Numbered from the stretch's first letter, positions 1 through 12,371 are shown. The stretch is 64,000 nucleotides of DNA from Zantedeschia hybrid cultivar (GCA_030544215.1 JARZZO010000011.1:6062001-6126000); one strand, 5' to 3'. Program-made: numbers and translations. The notes: generated from the sequence alone by a model not told the origin.

Positions 1-77
1 TGTAGGTGCCCCCCCACCACCCTGCTTTCCCCGGCCCCTCACCCCGTTCACCTCGCCCAGCGGCGTAGGCAGGGACC
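1..77 (+). promoter_or_regulatory. 5' leader of first phosphatase gene (partial)
   Basis: C-rich stretch running directly into the start codon at 78. It is probably the 5' UTR. The promoter itself lies outside the window. Confidence 0.45.
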
Positions 78-3000
78 ATGGCGCCCAGCAGCAGCACCAC
101 CACCGCTGCCGGCGGCAGGGCGGTGGCTTCGGCCCTTCTCCTCGCCCTGGCGGCCCTCTGCCTCCTCCTCGCCGCCTCGGCGGAGCTCCCGCGGGTGGAG
201 CACCCCGGCACGGGGGACGCGTCGCTCAGCGTGCTGGTGGTCGGGGACTGGGGCAGGAAGGGCGGCTACAACCAGTCCCGGGTTGCGGCCCAGGTGAGTG
301 GGCATGCCGGTCTTTGCTCTGTTCTGGTCGTTTCCAGGCGTTAGTGAGTGGTTCCTTCCTTTGGCCCGAAGCCTTCCTGTGGAGTACTCACTCCCACTGT
401 AGTCTTCCCTCCAGCTGGACTCCTCTCCTTTGTGCCACATCCTTTAATTTGTTTCTAGTTCTTCAATGTTCCTCACAATGAGAGACCTCAGCAAGCTGTC
501 AATGACTAGTAAAGAGCTTCCATTAGTTGAAGTTTCTAAAGACTATTTTTTTTTGTTGGGTTCTACTAAGTTCTAGCTAATAAAAGTTTCAGCTGTCATC
601 CCTCTCTCTCACTTATTTGAGAAAGAGGATTAAAGCAGCCATTTTTTTACATTTTCTATCTACAAGTGGGAGCAATCATTCTGAAACATGCGGACACGTA
701 TGATAATATAACGCCTGAAAACGAAGGTGGGGCCCTGGGCTGCCACCTGGAGGGCGATGCCTCTTGATGGTTGTGGCCATGGATTAATGTGGAATTCTCT
801 TCTTTTTTCTGGTTTTTTTTTCCCCTCTGTTGATGGAATGTGCGCAGATGGGTAGGGTCGGGGAGGCGCTGGGGGTCGACTTCGTTATCTCCACCGGCGA
901 CAACTTCTACGACACCGGGCTGACCAGCGTCCACGACCGGGCCTTCGAGGAGTCCTTCAGCAAGGTGTACACTGCCCCGAGCCTGCAGAAGCCGTGGTAC
1001 GCCGGTGAGTGCCCCACTCCCTGACCCCTCTCGATGAGACGATCCAAGTAGACGTGTGGGGACGTGGCTCTTTTCCATTGGTCCGGTGCACTGGACAAAG
1101 GCGTAGAGGGTCTTGCCCTTTGTTTGCTTGGTGTCTCCTCTCCTTCCCTAGTAAAAACGGAAGCTTTTTTCATAAAAATTTGGAGTGGAGATCTTCTACC
1201 ATTGTCCCGCTTAATGTTGCAAAATTTTATGAAACATTTTTTTTCATATTATCACGATCAAACCTAATACAAAAGGTTGTTTTAAATAAAGTTTACAAGT
1301 TTTAGAAATTATCTCCTCAGATTTGTGATATTTAGTGATTAACTTTTCTAATCTTGATACTTGATTCTACCCCTTATAATTATACATTTATTTGATAAGC
1401 TTTCCATTGAGGATTTCTTTTCTGAGAATTTAAAAGACGTATTCTTGATTTTCTCATAGATTTGAAAGAAAAAAAAAAGAGATTATAGGTACATATCAGA
1501 ATTAGAGTACCGTTAAGTGAATATATCGGAATTAGACCGTTTAAGTTCCAAGTAGGATTTATTATGAAGTAATTTCCGAAAAGAAGAAAAAACTAAGTTC
1601 ACATGACTTGATCACTTTGAGTAGTGAGAAGGTGTGTTTGACCTATCGAATATTATAAGAGATTACTGATTTAAAAATTGGCATATATTTCAGCATGATC
1701 CTATACCTGGATTAAAGTTGCAACCCCCACACCTGGATTGGTGTCAACTTTTCTGTGGACCCATAGACTCTTTAACATTTATCTACTAAAGCCCAAAAAA
1801 CTCTACATTTTCTAAAAAACTCTACATTTTCTTCTCTTTTTTTCTTCCACAGTCAACCAAATTAATCTACCGGTCAGCAAGCGTTAGAAAAATCCAAGCC
1901 AATGTAGATCCAGTTTCTTGATTTTTATGTATATAAATATATGTATATGCAAATTTTTCAAACTAGTCTACTTCTTCTCCTTCACTGAGCTCTGTTTCTG
2001 TCTGCCAATGGCTACTTGTGATAGTCCTGGGCAACCACGACTACCACGGCGACGTGCTGGCGCAGCTGAGCCCGGTGCTCCGGGAGGTCGACCGCCGGTG
2101 GTTCTGCATGCGATCCTTCACCGTCGACGCAGGTGAGCCATGCCGACCCCTTCTTTTGCGCCCCTCCCTTCAGCAATTTTATAACAGCAACGGAGAGTCC
2201 CACACACCCTTCTCCTCCTCCCTGTTCTTCCCACCAGAGGTGGCGCAGTTCTTCTTCGTGGACACCACCCCCTTCGTGATCCGCAACTGGATCCGCCCCA
2301 GCCACCGCCACTACGACTGGCGCGGCGTCGCCCCCCGCGACGCCTACGTCTCCAAGCTCTTGAAGGTGAGAACAAGCTCCGATCGAACACCACCCATGGA
2401 GGCTTCTGTGAGTCCGAGTTGGAGCTTTCTGGTGTTGGGTTGAACCCATTGGCTTGTTGGGGTTGCAGGACTTGGACACGGCGCTCAAGGAGTCGCCGGC
2501 GAGGTGGAAGTTCGTCGTCGGCCACCACGCCATCAGGAGCGTCAGCGTCCATGGCGACACCAAGGAGCTGGTCGACCTCCTCCTCCCAATCCTCGAGGTG
2601 ATTCTTGTTAAATACTCTCTAATTCTAAAACTACAAATTTCACTGCTTTTAAAACCCGTGATTTTAAAATCGGTGAATTGCAGAATTATACATTAAAACA
2701 AACAACCCTTTATTAATGGCTGCTGAATTTGCTTGAAAAAGAAAAAAATATATCATTTTTACTTCTTCTTTTTTTCAGGCCAACGGCGTCGACCTGTACA
2801 TTAACGGGCACGACCACTGCCTCGAACACATTAGCAGCAAGGACAGGTAGCCATACGAGTCTCTTCCATCTATTGCTACTGTTTCTGTTATTTTTAGACG
2901 AAGCACGCACGATCTCATACTGTAGTTCTTGCTGTTCTTGCTGCAGCCCAATCCAGTTCCTGACAAGCGGAGGGGGCTCCAAGGCATGGAGGGGAGTCTA

Positions 3001-3160
3001 CACCCCGAACACCGACAAGCTGCAGTTCTTCTACGACGGGCAGGGCTTCATGTCTCTGCAGGTGACGAGGGACGACGCCGAGGTCGCCTTCTACGACGTC
3101 TCCGGCAGCGTGCTGCACCGCTGGAGGACCACCAAGGAGCTGTTGCACCCGGCCATGTAG
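78..3160 (+). CDS. Purple acid phosphatase (PAP3/8/17-like), copy A
   Basis: Binuclear-metal phosphatase that releases phosphate from monoesters, probably secreted or vacuolar. Seven exons give 339 residues: 78-293, 848-1004, 2025-2132, 2238-2365, 2469-2597, 2779-2846, 2947-3160; all junctions are GT-AG. Residues about 16-35 are Leu/Ala-rich and look like a signal peptide. All five metal-ligand motifs are present in order: GDWG (D57), GDNFY (D90, Y93), GNHD (N128, H129), the GHH pair (H222/H223) and GHDH (H257, H259). Length fits the small plant PAPs related to mammalian TRAP (Arabidopsis PAP3, 7, 8, 17) and not the ~55-kDa class. One NQS sequon lies near residue 65. Exons are GC-rich and introns AT-rich. 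The start is the first Met before the signal peptide. Copy B downstream has matching exon lengths. In Arabidopsis, relatives such as PAP17 respond to phosphate starvation; whether this gene does cannot be judged because its promoter is not in view. Confidence 0.93.
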
Positions 3161-3441
3161 GGGAGTTCATCCGGATCTGATCAGATCGAACTGAATCCGA
3201 AGGGTAACCGGACCCATTTGTGAAACCGATTGGGTCCAGGTTTACTTACATACAAATTGGAAGCTAGAAATTGGGCATGAGATGAGTGATGTTTGATTCA
3301 GTGCTGTATGAATCTGATTTCTTGTCATATCGGATTTTTATTGGAGAATACTCGATTAACTCCACAGCAATTCGGAACAAGAGATGAAAATTGAATTATA
3401 ACTATGAACTCGTTCTATTTGCTGTCGGTTGATTTTGAATT

Positions 3442-3510
3442 GGATCTTCTTTCTTAATTTGTACCGTCGATTTACGGATCTTCTTTCTTAATTTGTACCG
3501 TCAATTTACA
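3442..3510. repeat. Tandem duplication, 35-bp unit, two copies
   Basis: Two consecutive copies of a unit starting GGATCTTCTTTC, differing at one base, lie just upstream of the TRIM element. Confidence 0.85.
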
Positions 3511-3536
3511 GTCCATGGTTGCATTTTTAGGGAACT

Positions 3537-3849
3537 TCTTACAAACCACAAAACCTGAGTGATGAGTTTGAAGGGGCCTAAAATCATAAGCATTGACCAC
3601 AATTGAAATTAACCGATGTAAGACTATTATATAAACGCTCCAACACTCTCCCTCACAGTTGAGATGGGCCGTGGAAATTAGATAACAGGAGGTGGCGTAA
3701 ATTAGAAGATAAAGTTGGGTCAGGCCCTGCTATGATACCATCTTACAAACCACAAAATCTGGATGTTGAATTTGAAGGGGTCCAAGATCATAAGCATTGG
3801 TCACAACTGAAATTAACCGATGTAAGACTATTATATAGCCGCTCCAACA
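3537..3849 (-). mobile_element. TRIM (terminal-repeat retrotransposon in miniature)
   Basis: Two 109-bp direct repeats (3537-3645 and 3741-3849) align without gaps and flank a 95-bp interior. Read on the minus strand, each repeat starts TGTTGGAGC and carries a TATATAATAG TATA-like box. Directly after the first repeat lies TGGTATCATAGC, an 11/12 match to the tRNA-iMet primer-binding site of plant LTR elements. Directly before the second repeat lies a purine run, GTGAGGGAGAG, that fits a polypurine tract. The outer flanks GAACT (3532-3536) and AAACT (3850-3854) look like a 5-bp target duplication with one change. The repeats end in GA, not the usual CA. The interior has no coding capacity, so this is a non-autonomous TRIM. 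Confidence 0.87.
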
Positions 3850-3950
3850 AAACTGTAAATTACAATTTAAGTCAGTCTACATATAACGATTGTGTTAGAG
3901 AGTATCCCCACACTACTTAAAAATATATAAGATATAAAATTTAACTAAGA

Positions 3951-4112
3951 GGAATGCTATTGTACTATATTTTGTCGCACTCATTTTTATTGTTTACTTG
4001 ATCATGCACAGAGTACATTAAATATATTAGTTTAAAATTTTAACAAGAATCATTTGATCAAATGACTCCTAATAAATGCGATAAACAACTAAGATGGTGA
4101 TAATATAAATCC
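3951..4112. mobile_element. MITE, family with GGAATGCTATT ends (copy 1)
   Basis: The left end GGAATGCTATTGTACTATAT and the reverse complement of the right end (GGATTTATATTATCACC) form diverged inverted repeats of about 55 bp. A CACTCATT...TTGATCA core is shared with copies near 22391-22600 and 55691-55903. No clear target duplication is visible here. Confidence 0.5.
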
Positions 4113-4742
4113 ACTCCACTTACCACCTTAAAATTTAAGATGCAATATTTAATTGGATTTGGGTCATATGTTACTATCCTATAAGTGTGTATACCCAAAA
4201 ACCACAAGGTGTTGTATCAAAGGTTTATTGGACTTTTAAGTCCCCAGTTTGGCACGTCTAGTTTGGATCATATCGAACCTCTGACCTTTCTCAATGGCTG
4301 TGAATTAGATAGGAACTGACATTAGGATATGTGGCTCCTTATAGAGATTAAGTGTGACCCACTAATTAGGATTATCCCATATGTAGTCGTATATTTTCTA
4401 GCACAGGTCAGTCAGTTTTTGAAAAGCACTAAATTAAAGAATCCCGTTTGTTACCAGACTTTTGGGAACATATTCCACAACATTCAAAGACTATTTTAAC
4501 CTAGACATATGAAGCAAATAGGCTGACTTTTGTGTGATTTGAAAAAGGCATTACAAACATTTGGTCGTTACAACAAGGTTTATGCAACATGGATCTACCA
4601 CCATCCTTTTTTCTGGATAATGTGAGGGGCCATTGAGATGGCTTCTTATGTTATGTCTAATGGGCTAGAAGACAGCTTTCCTAAACTCGGAACAAGTCTT
4701 CCTTTGCTAAAGCTACTTGCGTCGTCATTAATTCTATGTGAA

Positions 4743-5192
4743 GTACTTGCTATGGTGCGTGCCGCCCGCAGCGTCCTACACTGCTAAACGTAAGGTTGTG
4801 CCGTCCAGCAGATCGGATGGCCAGCCGGTTCCATGTCTAGCTGGAAGCATGTCATTTTTTTTATTTTTTTTCTTAGTTTTTTTAATTTTTTTGGAGTGTC
4901 CAATCAAAAATAAGATAGTACAATTGAGAAGTTTGGATCGGCTTCAAGCTGGTTATATTTTTTAAAAAAACTTTCTTGTATGCAAATCGAGGTGTATATG
5001 AATTTTTTTCAAAAAAATATACAACTGGCTCGGAGCTAACCAGAACTTCTCAACTGTACTATTCGATTTATGATCAGATGCTCCAAAATTTTTTTAAAAT
5101 CTAACAAAAAAATAAAATGACCTACTACAAATCGGAATGCCTTGCAGGACACGTGTCTTGCATTGTGGCGCGCAGTGCAACAAGTATTACTC
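4743..5192. mobile_element. MITE with 9-bp target duplication (Mutator-like)
   Basis: The 450-bp element is flanked by the perfect 9-bp direct repeat CTATGTGAA (4734-4742 and 5193-5201). Its ends are long imperfect inverted repeats: the left begins GTACTTGCTATGGTGCG, the right read inverted begins GAGTAATACTTGTTGCAC. The middle folds back, with GTACAATTGAGAAGTT opposite AACTTCTCAACTGTAC. A 9-bp duplication suggests a Mutator-type origin. It lies about 0.85 kb upstream of the start codon of phosphatase copy B and carries a palindromic G-box-like GACACGTGTC at 5148-5157. Confidence 0.75.
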
Positions 5193-5925
5193 CTATGTGA
5201 ATCATCTCATCTAAAACATGAGAATCATTATTAACAAATGTAAAGTGTGCTCATTTTCCTTTTTGTTCAAGGAGTAAGACTTGGTGCACTATCTAAAGTG
5301 TAGTAAACATAAAAAAATAATTTTTTTTAGATAATCCCCAAGATGACTCACATGTTCAAACGATTCAAAAAAAATAAAAAATAAAATTATTATTAGGCTT
5401 GACTCATATTTTTTATTGTTCATTAAGACTCTAAGACTCCACCAAGCATGAGCTACATGGGGTGGTTGGAATGTGTGACCAACCCTTAGCAGGCGGGGCC
5501 GTGCACACGTAGTAGTTAAATGGTTCCCACCCTTACCTCTCTTATGGGAGGTCTTAGATTCCAACCTATCATGTCATCCATCTAAATGTGTTGCAAAATT
5601 ATGTCCCTTTATCTGTAGAATTATTTCAGGAAGATAGATTTGAACCTGGAACTTTCGCCTAATAAGACCTGCTTGCTCGCCCACTTAAGTAGAACGTTCG
5701 CTTACTTAGGCAAAAAAGTTAAACTTCCCTAGGTTCGAACCTGGGTCATCTGTATATATGCACCCAAGGTGCCACCTGAACAAAAAAGACGCTTAACGCG
5801 TGGTCAAGAAGAGGTTCCCCCTCGCCCACGGGCAACAGTGCTCTCGTGGATTGGGTTGACATCGCTATTATTATCAAAACCCCGCAACAGTGGTGGCCCG
5901 CCGCACGCCACCACCCACTTCTCTC

Positions 5926-5933
5926 TATATAAA
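5926..5933 (+). promoter_or_regulatory. TATA box of phosphatase copy B
   Basis: TATATAAA lies 108 bp upstream of the ATG at 6041, followed by a C/T-rich leader. This placement argues against an in-frame ATG at 5936, which would lie only a few bases past the TATA box and so upstream of the expected transcription start. Confidence 0.7.
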
Positions 5934-6040
5934 CGTTGCCTTGCCTCCTACAAACTCTCATCGCCACCCTCTTCCTTCCCTCTCTATCTGCTCCTCCTTC
6001 CTTTATCCCACCTCACCTTCTTCCCTGCCGGGTTGGAGAC

Positions 6041-8527
6041 ATGGCGGGTGGTGCTGCCTCCCCACTCGCTTTCCTCCTCACCCTGGCGGGCCTCGGCTGC
6101 CTTCTCTACGTACCTTGTGAGGCGGAGCTCCAGAGGCTGGAGCACCCCGCCAAGGCCGACGGCTCGCTGAGCCTCCTGGTGGTTGGGGACTGGGGGAGGA
6201 AGGGGGAGTACAACCAATCCATGGTTGCAGAGCAGGTTGCCATCTCTCTCTGTCTCTATCTATCTATCTATTTTTTAAAGTTGTTCTGGGTATTCCATGA
6301 TCTGAGGAGCTCACAGATCAAAATGTGGATCAAGGTGAAATTCTGATGTGAACCCATCTCTGGTATTGACGGTGAAAGCAGGCAGAGGAAGCAATAGCTT
6401 TAAAAATTTTGCCGTTTTCTATACTTTAATGGCCTGTTGCCGGTCCAAAGCACAGATGGAGATTTATTGCTTACTACGTACCATTGGAGGAATGGCTGTT
6501 TTGAATTCTGGGTCATTGCAGTTCCCATTGTTTTCTGATTAAATTAATGAATGCATGTTATCAAAGGAGGACATCCAATGTGCTAGACAGGTAAGCATGG
6601 AAGGAAGAAGAAAAAAAACCAGTGGGACAAAATATGCAACTTTTTGGAAATATTTCAGCCAAAAAAATGTTCAAAAATGTCATTTTGGTTCTTCTTAGCT
6701 CAAGAGGATCCCCATTCCTCTTGAGAGATGCATCCCCACCAAAATTCGCTCTCTTCCTTCTCATGTGTTTTCATCACAATTCTATTCTTATCACCAAAAC
6801 CCGTAAGTTTTGGCCACTGATCTCTCTATGCTCCCTTCTTTTTCTTCATTCCAAAAATAACAGATGGGAAGGATTGGAGAGAAGCTGGACATAGACTTTG
6901 TGATCTCCACAGGGGACAACTTCTACGACAATGGATTAACAGGAGTGGATGACAAGGCCTTTGAGGATTCCTTCACGAGGATCTACACGGCCAAGAGCTT
7001 GCAGAAGCCATGGTACAGTGGTAAGCTCCCCACCGATTCACAAGGTGGCTTCTGTTCATAATTCTTTGAAAAGAAAAAAACTAATCTTTTTGTCTTCCCA
7101 GTGTTGGGAAATCATGACTACAGAGGAAACGCGGTCGCCCAGCTGAGCCCCGTCCTCCGCGCGATCGACAGCAGATGGGTCTGCATGAGATCGTTCCTTC
7201 TTGATGCAGGTGATCGATTAAACCGGGTTCCACTCGCTGGTTTCAATCTAACAGCAAGAAAGATCTCATCTTTTTTCCTTTTTCTTTTTTGTTGCTTGTT
7301 CTCTTTGTGGAACAGAGATTGCCCAGTTCTTCTTCGTGGACACGACGCCCCTGGTGCAGAGTTACTGGACCAACCCTGATGGCCAGCATTACGATTGGAG
7401 GGACGTCGCCCCTAGGGAAAAATATGTGGCCAATCTCTTGAACGTACATTTTGAAAACAAAATTAAATATATATTTTTTGTTAATTTTAAAATTTTTAAT
7501 GATCAGCTTAGTTGTCCACACTCGATATCGATTTGGATGAGACAAAAAGTATTCGATATCATGATTGTCATCGTGTGGTGGACTCTTACCTTACTTACAT
7601 TGCTTGTCGGATCTATTAACTGAACTGGTCATTGAGTCTTATCATCTAATTTAATCTCGAGAAATGTAAAAATCTGAAGAGTTTGTCGAATGCAGGACTT
7701 GGATGCAGCACTGAAGTCGTCACCGGCCAGGTGGAAGTTCGTCATTGGCCATCATGCAATCAGAAGCGTCAGCATCCATGGCGACACCGCCGAGCTCGTC
7801 TCCCTTCTCCTCCCAATCTTAAAGGTGATCATCGAACTCAACGTCCTTCTGGTTCTTCTTAGTTTGCCGGATCGATTTAACACGTGCCATGTCACATGAA
7901 TTGGTTCAGTTCAATCTAGCAGAACTGTGAGATATGGTCGACATCCGATAGGTAGATTCATTTTAATATAAACTTACTTGGAGTTGGTTTTGTGATACGT
8001 AACAACTTTTATATAAGTCTTCGGCCCTAATCGGTCCGAGTCAGATCGATGTATATAAGTTTTCTTAAAAGGTCCAAACCAATCAAAATTACCAATACGG
8101 CCAAGATGTTAATTGATGCTGAAACCATGGGGCTTAATCCCTTAAATTTGCAGAGCAACGGGGTTGATCTCTACATCAACGGGCACGACCACTGCCTCGA
8201 GCACATCAGCAGCAATGACAGGTGAATGAAGTACTAGACTTAGAATCCTAACTTGGTTTGCTTCTGTTCTCCAGAGTGCTCATATGCTCTTCTCATGTTG
8301 CTTGATGTTGTTGCAGCCCGATCCAGTTCCTGACCAGTGGTGGTGGCTCCAAGGCGTGGAGGGGGTTCTTCACCCCGAACTCGGATAAGCTGCAGTTCTT
8401 CTATGATGGGCAGGGCTTCATGTCCATGCAGGTGAGGGAGGACACGGTGGAGGTGGCATTCTACGGCGCCGACGGCGTCCTCCTGCACCGGTGGAGCGCC
8501 ACCAAGGAGCTCCACCCCTTCATGTAG
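6041..8527 (+). CDS. Purple acid phosphatase (PAP3/8/17-like), copy B
   Basis: Tandem paralogue of copy A; same predicted reaction and secretory route. Seven exons give 331 residues: 6041-6235, 6864-7020, 7102-7209, 7316-7443, 7696-7824, 8154-8221, 8317-8527. Exons 2-6 are 157, 108, 128, 129 and 68 nt, identical to copy A in length and phase; only the first and last differ. A hydrophobic signal peptide (about residues 8-24) precedes ELQRLEHP. Metal-ligand motifs are intact: GDWG (D50), GDNFY (D83, Y86), GNHD (N121, H122), GHH (H215/H216), GHDH (H250, H252). The start at 6041 is preferred over the in-frame Met at 5936 because of the TATA box at 5926. No frameshift or stop interrupts it, so both copies look functional. 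Its promoter region carries two recent-looking insertions (the TRIM and a MITE), so its regulation may differ from copy A. Confidence 0.93.
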
Positions 8528-9443
8528 AGGAAGAGGGGGAGGAATTTGGATTTGTAATTTTGCAGGTTAGATCATCATGCAGTGCAGGGTTTTCCTCCAT
8601 GTTTCTTTTCCTTGTGTGAGGGGGTACTATGTGAGTGGATGCCTGTGGGGTTGGAAAGTAGATGTACCCTTATTCTTATCCTTTAAGGGCCGATATGTTC
8701 CATGGATACGGTATTATGGACTTCTTACACATAGATGTCTTATACTTAGAATAACAAGAATTCTCTTTAGAACATTTTTTTTTATTTTCGGAATAAACAA
8801 TTCTTATTTTTTAGGTAAGTTGAGTTATTTTATTTATTCTGAGAATAATACGTCCGCACTGAGAATAACGCGTCCACGCTCTCAAAATCGGATTCGAGTA
8901 ATAAGCACCCCTTATTTCCGAAACAAACCGACTTTAAGAGAATGAAATATATGTCTTTTGTCATGGTCATTATCTGTCCTTGGGTATCCTTACCTTATCC
9001 TTTAAAATTATTGAAGCAGGATCATCTAAAGATTTATAAATTATTAGCTAATACTATATGAACATAAGTCCATTGTAATGTTCTTTCTGTAGAAATGAAA
9101 AAAAGATCATTCTCTTAGGTGCACGTGCACGTTGGTACATTTGATTTGATGTAGATTTGTTTTCTAAGATTGTTGATCAACAATGAGAGGCAAGTTTGTA
9201 GTGGAATATTGTTGAGACCATGCACAGTAAATTAGTTTTTGCAAATTCTATGCTAAATTGATATCTTAGATGAGTTCCTCAATACGGGAATCCTTTAAGA
9301 CATCTTCAAACAGCTGATCGATCAAGTTAAATTTTCTGAAGGCACAAAAGTACCGAAAAGAGCCTTAGAGAGAGAGAGATGAAAAGACTTGTTATCCTTA
9401 CATTATCCAAGTCTCAAATTTGCCTTGCCCCATGTGAGACTAA

Positions 9444-9767
9444 TGGTACGTTTGTTTGGGAATCCATATTAATTTTATTTTTAATATTTTTGAGGCTTAC
9501 AATATTAATATTAAAATTGATTTCGAAAAAACATAGATGACGACTAAAGGGGAAAGGGAGAGTTAGAATTGGAAAAGAAGAGGAAATGAATTATTTGAAC
9601 TCTTAAATAAATATTAACGCTTTTAAAACATGTTCAAACTTGTATTAGATTTATTATGACCATGTACTTGGTCAATACGTGAACATTAAAATTGATACAA
9701 CATAACCAAACACCATAATATTAAAATTAATATCAATTAGGTGTTACATACAGTAACCAAACATCTC
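9444..9767. mobile_element. MITE-like repeat, copy 1 of a dispersed pair
   Basis: The ends GTACGTTTGTTTGGG and (inverted) GAGATGTTTGGTTACTG are imperfect inverted repeats, with further complementarity around ATATTAATTTT. The interior shares phrases such as AATATTAATATT and ATTTATTATGAC with a second copy near 30315-30755. Confidence 0.5.
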
Positions 9768-12371
9768 ATTAAAGTTAATTTTTGTATTTAACAATGCTCT
9801 GAAAATTGAGGGTTACACATGTCATTACACGTCATCGGCTGAGAAATATATGCTCACTGTGACATACTCCACTTACTTGCTATCTCGGTAGCATTTGACG
9901 TGGAATGCATCAAAAAGAAGCAAAAATGCCATCTTTCCTGGGAGTGGGCTTCCCGTCTTCTAGAAAGTGTTGGGATCATGAGTCATGACCAATTGAGGCA
10001 CTAACGTCCATAATCGATTACTAGAATACAAAATTTTGTTAACATAAAAATAACTGTTTATGAAGGGATGGATACATATTTACAAGAGATCATAGTTTTC
10101 TAATTTTGGTAAAGTCTGATATTTTTCTCTCCAATGGAGATAACTCTACGTACATAACTCCAATAATTTCACCTAATTAGACATAATTCTAGACCCAAAC
10201 CAATTTTTAGAAAATAATTACGTAGATGAAGATAAATAATTCTCCCGTACACCATATAGCTAAATGACAGGGAGAGTTCTTCAACTCCTGACCGACTTGA
10301 ACTTGAGACCCTCTAAAAAAATACATCAAGTCTCGTTCAGTTGGTTCATTTACGTAAAACATAAAAACAACTAATAAAATTATAATATTACATATCAATG
10401 ACAGTGCCCATCCACGCATCTCTTTGCAGTACTGGGTTCCATTCTCATTCGTCCTTCCATAAAGAGGGCACAATGCCCATGCCATATAATTTATTATTTA
10501 AAAAAAAATGAATTAAGGGAGAGAGGAATAGATGAGACCCAATCTGTGAACCAGTATTTTATAAAAAAGACCGGCCTAACCACTAAAAATAACCAAAATT
10601 AGAATCGATAATTTAACTGATCTTATGTGAGAAAATTCGAATCCAAAAGCTTCTCTGATCCAATCTCCAGACACGCTTTTGAAACAGTTTTTGGTTACCG
10701 TTTCTTATGTTTTGAATGATTCATCTGAAATATGCTAAATCTTATGTAATCTTAACAAACAAAGAAATTGAAACCAAAAACTTTCCTAACCTAACATTCA
10801 GTCTGGTTTTTTGAAATATTTTTCCGACCTCCTCCACCACCATCTGCTATTATTGAAGTCCACCTCTCCTTTTCTTTCTTATTGCTCTATGAGACATCTA
10901 TAATGTTTGTTCAATTTATTGACTTGTTTAAATATTGAACGAACTTGAGCCGAGTATCGAATAGTTCATGAGCCCAATTGAGTTCATAATAAATTCAATC
11001 CAAAAATTGTTAACTTAAAATTTTATAAACTTAGACCAAACCTTGGTAAGTACCAATTTGTTTGCACCCTTTATTATTTTATTAAAAATTCTATAAGATA
11101 TTAAATATTCTCTTAACTAAGTTTGTTCAAATAAAATAATTTGAATGAATTCTTAGTGAGTATATATGTAAATAGACTATTAACAAATACTGAAACGAAC
11201 ACGTAACAAGTACTTAAACAAGTTTGTTCATGAACGTAATGGAGCCGTGCTCGTTTATGTTCAAGCTTGGTGTGTTTAATGAATCAACTTTAAAAAAAAA
11301 ATTAGTTGAATTATTATCCAGTAATCTAGCTAGCTGTTCATTTTTGCAGAGTTGAATTATTATGTGAGTCAGAGTTAAATTATTATCAGCTGTATGAAAT
11401 AATTGGGGAAGTTCACATGGGCTTGTGCAAGAGCTCGGTTAGGTAACATCCACTGCCACCCTTATCTGCTCCCCTTAAAATAGTTGCACTAACATGTGAA
11501 AGCTATCCCCACAGACGCCAACTTGCCCTGCTCGTCCAAAACCAAATTCAAAAATAGGCGGATAGAAAGGGTTACCTTTGGTGAATAAAATTAATGATTA
11601 TTTTGGCCATCAAATTTTTTTACTAGCCTTAGTTAAGTAGAGTCTGTGGTGTGTAAGAGATTAAATGAAGTAGTTTGAGATGAAATATTATCTTGCTCAC
11701 TAGATAATCTAATTAACTTTTAGCAAAGATAAAGGGTGTATCATGTGACACATAAGGTAGGTGTATATGCAAATTTAGTGATCAGATAGGTTTATATGCA
11801 AATTACGCTTAGCTTCGTTCTTTCTAGAGGCATCTATGCACAAATGTGGAAGGTTGCAAACAAAGGGTGGCAACTTATGTTCTATTTGACAATACTTACT
11901 GTCTAAAGGGGTCATATTTGATAAATCCTTAATGGGATATAGTTCATCAAATATTATCTTTTTTAATAATTTTTAGATATTTCTTACAACATATTAAGAC
12001 TTGAGATGAGACAATGATATAAGTAATAGCCAAACGCCACCTCTCAAACTAAATGCCCCTCTTATCTCAAGTGGCGTTCCTCTTATCTCTTTCTGTAACC
12101 AGTGAATTCGATTTTAAAGAAAGACACACAGGTGACTTCAGTGTTTCCTACTGTAAAACCATTGTTGCTCTGGCGCAGGTGGTATTGCACCAGTTGAAGG
12201 AAGGTTCGGGGTATCTGCCTTTGGGATTGAGATCAACTCAGCATTTTTTTGCCTGCTGCATCTGCTATTGATTGGTGCTCAATGGACCATGTCTTGGTCC
12301 ATTTCAGATTCTCCAACCACGTTAGAATGGATTTCATCCAGCACACGGTTTTGAGTAAGGAAAACGATTCT

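Larger units (their letters stand above)
3161..6040. other. Intergenic spacer between the two phosphatase genes
   Basis: No coding region is seen. It holds the 3' end of copy A, a 35-bp tandem duplication at about 3442-3510, a TRIM retrotransposon, two MITEs, and the promoter and leader of copy B; the mobile elements and the promoter are listed separately. Confidence 0.7.

Noticed and set aside
5731..5742. tRNA-like B box (AGGTTCGAACCT)
   Set aside because: It is simply a 12-bp palindrome. No A box, anticodon arm or acceptor stem fits around it.
5936..6040. Upstream in-frame Met for phosphatase copy B
   Set aside because: It lies about 3 bp after the TATA box, so would not be in the mRNA, and it would displace the signal peptide.
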